IMG/VR virus record: IMGVR_UViG_3300023239_000006
Span: 1 to 64,000 of that record
Reading direction: 5' to 3' (one strand)
DNA: 64,000 nucleotides
Source of the DNA: a virus
Within the stretch, counting starts at the first letter, position 1, and each line of letters begins with the position of its first letter. Shown one piece after another: positions 62,023 through 64,000 of the stretch. The position numbers and the translations under genes are program-made. The notes below the pieces were generated by a model. It worked only from the letters and a program-made list of their open reading frames with translations, was not told the DNA's origin and did no database searches.

Positions 62023-62889
62023 ATGAATCAAAATGTAAATATACCGCAAACGCCAAAATTAAATCCTTTGGCTAATTGGTATAGACAGCCTAAAATCTAT
62101 GTGAGATTGCCTAGTCAAGGTCGATTCTATCCCCCAGGTGCATTAGACGTTAGTGCAAACGAAGAATATCCTGTATACTCAATGACTGCCAAAGACGAGT
62201 TAATGTTTAAAACTCCTGATGCACTGTTAAGCGGGCAAAGTACAGTTGAAGTTATTAAAAGTTGTATTCCTGCTATTTTAGATCCCTGGGCAATGCCCAG
62301 TATTGATCTAGACTTTGCACTCATTGCTATCCGCATCGCTACCTACGGCGAAAACATGGAAGTTAGAGTAGACTGTCCACATTGCAAAGAAGAAAATACC
62401 TACGATATCAACCTGTCAGACTGGATTGGTATCTTTAGCCAATTTACTTACAATTCAATTGTAGAAGCTGGGCCGCTAAACGTGCATGTGAGACCTTACA
62501 ACTATAAAGAAGTTACAAAAGCATCAATTAAAACACTAGAGCAACAGAAGATCTTTGGCATTATTAACAATGAAGAAATCAGCGATGAACTAAAGTTAGA
62601 AAAGTTTGGTGAAAGTTTTGTTAGACTAACTGAACTCACAGTTGATATTATTGCAGATTGCATTACACATATTGAAACTCCAGACGGATCCACTGACGAT
62701 AAAGTTCAGATCAAAGACTTTATTAATAATTCATCTAAAGATGTATTTGAAGCTATCCAAACACACATTACTAAAATTAAAGATACTATAGAGTTTAAAG
62801 CAAAAGATGTCCAATGCGGAGACTGTCATAAGGAGTTCTTACTACCTGTGACAATGGACCAATCAAATTTTTTCGCAGTAAAATCTTAA
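62023..62889 (+). CDS. 26: gp26 baseplate hub subunit
   Basis: 288 residues from ATG 62023 (CGGAG 8 nt upstream; an earlier in-frame ATG lies within the promoter region). Family motifs are WYRQPKIYVRLPSQGRFYPPGAL, MTAKDELMFKTPDALLSGQSTVEVIKSCIPAI and MPSIDLDFALIAIRIATYGE. Two CxxC pairs, CPHC near residue 122 and CGDC near the C-terminus, probably form one zinc ribbon. Acts in hub assembly. The gp51-like gene follows. Confidence 0.85.
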   Translation: MNQNVNIPQTPKLNPLANWYRQPKIYVRLPSQGRFYPPGALDVSANEEYPVYSMTAKDELMFKTPDALLSGQSTVEVIKSCIPAILDPWAMPSIDLDFALIAIRIATYGENMEVRVDCPHCKEENTYDINLSDWIGIFSQFTYNSIVEAGPLNVHVRPYNYKEVTKASIKTLEQQKIFGIINNEEISDELKLEKFGESFVRLTELTVDIIADCITHIETPDGSTDDKVQIKDFINNSSKDVFEAIQTHITKIKDTIEFKAKDVQCGDCHKEFLLPVTMDQSNFFAVKS

Positions 62890-62897
62890 ACAGCCCT

Positions 62898-63101
62898 TTG
62901 CCGGAGATTTTACAGATAGCCAAACGGATGGAGTCTGAGGTTAAGGGAATCAAGAAAGACGTTCTCAAAATGTGTTGGTACATGAGAGGTCTTTCTTATA
63001 GTGAAGGCATGAATCTAAGTCATGATGAAAGAGAAATTGTTGCTGAGATTATTAAAGAAAACTTAGAGACTACAAAGAAAACTAACTTACCTTTCTTTTA
63101 A
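62898..63101 (+). CDS. 51: gp51-like baseplate hub assembly protein
   Basis: 67 residues: PEILQIAKRMESEVKGIKKD, then WYMRGLSYSEGMNLSHDEREIVAEIIKENLETTKKTNLPFF, the conserved C-terminal pattern of gp51-type proteins that follow gp26. No ATG is available upstream in frame before gp26 sequence; TTG 62898, 8 nt after the gp26 stop, is the most likely start, although in-frame sequence continues upstream and ATG 62928 would be a shorter option. A bidirectional terminator follows. Confidence 0.7.
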   Translation: MPEILQIAKRMESEVKGIKKDVLKMCWYMRGLSYSEGMNLSHDEREIVAEIIKENLETTKKTNLPFF

Positions 63102-63105
63102 TCAT

Positions 63106-63133
63106 AAAAAAGCCTGCTTAAAGCAGGCTTTTT
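63106..63133. terminator. bidirectional terminator
   Basis: A stem of about 12-13 bp (AAAAAGCCTGCT / AGCAGGCTTTTT) with A residues on one side and T on the other in both directions. It serves gp51 (plus) and the 188-residue gene (minus). Confidence 0.88.
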
Positions 63134-63147
63134 GTTGGCTGTATATA

Positions 63148-63714
63148 TTACTTTTGACGGAACAATGTAAAGCCTTCGGCAACTACTTTACCGCTATTAA
63201 CTTTACTTTGAGTCTGCATAGCTGGTTGAGCTGGTTGAGCTGCTGCTCTGCCAGTAACTCTAACTGGATTTTTGCGTACAGGAGCCGGCGCTGTCATTGA
63301 AGTTTGTAGCATAGCAAGAATTTTCTGTTTCTCGCTAGGCTTTAAAGTGGCAATGGCCTGCTGTGCTTGTTTGTACCCAGATGCTGCTGCCATTGGTGCT
63401 GCGTTCTTAGGAGCTGCTTTCTTAGGAGCTGCTTTCTTAGGAGCCGTAACTTTAGCATATTCATCGTCATATGCTTTTTTCACAGCTGGATCTTGTTCTG
63501 CATCTGGTTCTGCATCTGGAACATCACCTGCAATGTTTGCAGTAGAAGTAGCTTTACCTTTTTGGTACGCTTTCTTAACGCCACCTGCAATGCCGCCAAT
63601 CATACCAACGCCTTTAGCAACCCCGCCAATGCCCTTAGCTAGTCCACGACCAATAGCACCTAACGGTCCTTCTTCAAGTTCTTGTGATTCAGTTAAGATT
63701 TCAGTTAGTCGCAT
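63148..63714 (-). CDS. Ala/Lys-rich internal-protein-like gene
   Basis: 188 residues. The N-terminus MRLTEILTESQELEEGPLG has an amphipathic start ending LTE (residues 7-9), then LEE, resembling capsid-targeting/gp21-cleavage sequences. A Gly-rich hydrophobic stretch follows (GAIGRGLAKGIGGVAKGVGMIGGIAGG), then APKKAAPKKAAPKNAAP repeats, a helical YKQAQQAIATLKPSEKQKILAML and a basic tail. No enzyme motif. A DNA-associated internal head protein is a reasonable inference. AGGAATG lies upstream and octamer AATAAATA is at 63764. Confidence 0.6.
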   Translation of the reverse strand: MRLTEILTESQELEEGPLGAIGRGLAKGIGGVAKGVGMIGGIAGGVKKAYQKGKATSTANIAGDVPDAEPDAEQDPAVKKAYDDEYAKVTAPKKAAPKKAAPKNAAPMAAASGYKQAQQAIATLKPSEKQKILAMLQTSMTAPAPVRKNPVRVTGRAAAQPAQPAMQTQSKVNSGKVVAEGFTLFRQK

Positions 63715-63763
63715 TTTAATTCATTCCTAGGCATATGTTATAATCTTTTTCAGATCTATAGTT

Positions 63764-63771
63764 TATTTATT
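63764..63771 (-). promoter_or_regulatory. late promoter octamer of the 188-residue gene
   Basis: AATAAATA on the minus strand, about 50 nt before ATG 63714. Confidence 0.5.
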
Positions 63772-63776
63772 ACAAT

Positions 63777-63794
63777 AATGAGCTAAAGCTCATT
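63777..63794. other. short perfect inverted repeat
   Basis: AATGAGCT, AA, AGCTCATT: an 8-bp stem with a 2-nt loop. It could terminate minus-strand transcripts from beyond the window, though the T run is poor. Confidence 0.4.
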
Positions 63795-63871
63795 TGCTTT
63801 TTCGCTCACGCTCAAAGCACTTCTTTTATTTAACAGTATTTTAAGAGATATGTTATTAATGCAATTAAGTA

Positions 63872-64000
63872 TTATGCAGATTGTTCAGTCACACTTAGCC
63901 CTTGCGGGCTAAGAAAATCTAGCATTATGCGAGTTGCACAGTACACAGTAGCGTTAGAACTATAAGCATTGCTGCTTGCGTAGGCGGTTATCCGGTACCT
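63872..64000 (-). CDS. possible 3' end of a gene entering from the right
   Basis: A minus-strand frame is open from the window edge for 42 codons (ending MLDFLSPQGLSVTEQSA) and stops at 63872-63874. No family is recognised, and it contains an internal 8-bp hairpin (CTTAGCCC/GGGCTAAG, 63894-63913), so it may equally be non-coding. The rest of 63715-63871 holds only the late octamer and inverted repeats. Confidence 0.25.
   Translation of the reverse strand, partial: RYRITAYASSNAYSSNATVYCATRIMLDFLSPQGLSVTEQSA

Noticed and set aside
63715-64000. Possible tRNA gene in the right-hand end
   Set aside because: No cloverleaf, T-loop GTTCRA or acceptor pairing could be found on either strand.

Overview
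This window is a stretch of a lytic T4-like myovirus (Caudoviricetes) genome. The evidence is an almost continuous set of T4-type core proteins: UvsX, UvsY, gp32, terminase gp16/gp17, gp4, sheath gp18, tube gp19, neck gp13/gp14, gp15, hub gp26/gp51, tape measure, portal gp20, protease gp21, scaffold gp22 and capsid gp23. T4-type late promoter octamers (TATAAATA-like) occur throughout. Fibres with plastocyanin-like domains, carbamoyltransferase/2OG-oxygenase genes and the gene order resemble aquatic T4-like phages (cyanophage or pelagiphage type). No photosynthesis gene, tRNA, integrase or ribosomal gene is visible, so the host cannot be named.

Layout. 1-4400: a partial HNH endonuclease, then (minus strand) gp32, UvsX, a small protein, UvsY, a glycosyltransferase and an FkbM methyltransferase; gp32 has a good host sigma70-type promoter. 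4421-12731: a minus-strand block for DNA packaging and the tail (unknown 579-residue protein, gp17, an EF-hand-like repeat protein, an internal-protein-like gene, gp16, gp4, tube-like proteins, gp19). 12734-21843: gp18, then a strand-switching region with HNH and GIY-YIG elements, dNMP kinase, gp13, gp14 and gp15. 21856-34053: fibre genes surrounding a cassette of three 2OG-Fe(II)-type oxygenases, an SGNH-type protein, a carbamoyltransferase and a GT9-like transferase, plus two tandem cysteine-rich fibre-tip-like proteins. 34074-52529: two giant paralogous fibres and a set of smaller paralogous fibre and beta proteins. 52601-61954: capsid morphogenesis (gp23, gp22, gp21, acidic core, gp20) and the tape measure. 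62023-63101: gp26 and gp51 on the plus strand. 63148-64000: an internal-protein-like gene and a mostly non-coding end.

How it works together. Replication/recombination genes sit behind sigma70-like promoters, whereas virion genes sit behind late octamers. The most unusual feature is that twelve start codons lie only 4-5 nt after a late octamer and lack a Shine-Dalgarno, so their late transcripts should be leaderless or nearly so. Other notable points are a gp15 gene whose start codon appears to have been lost at a GIY-YIG insertion, a scarred second 5' end next to dNMP kinase with its own sigma70 promoter, twin 22-cysteine proteins, and T4-type capsid-targeting N-termini on two otherwise unknown proteins.
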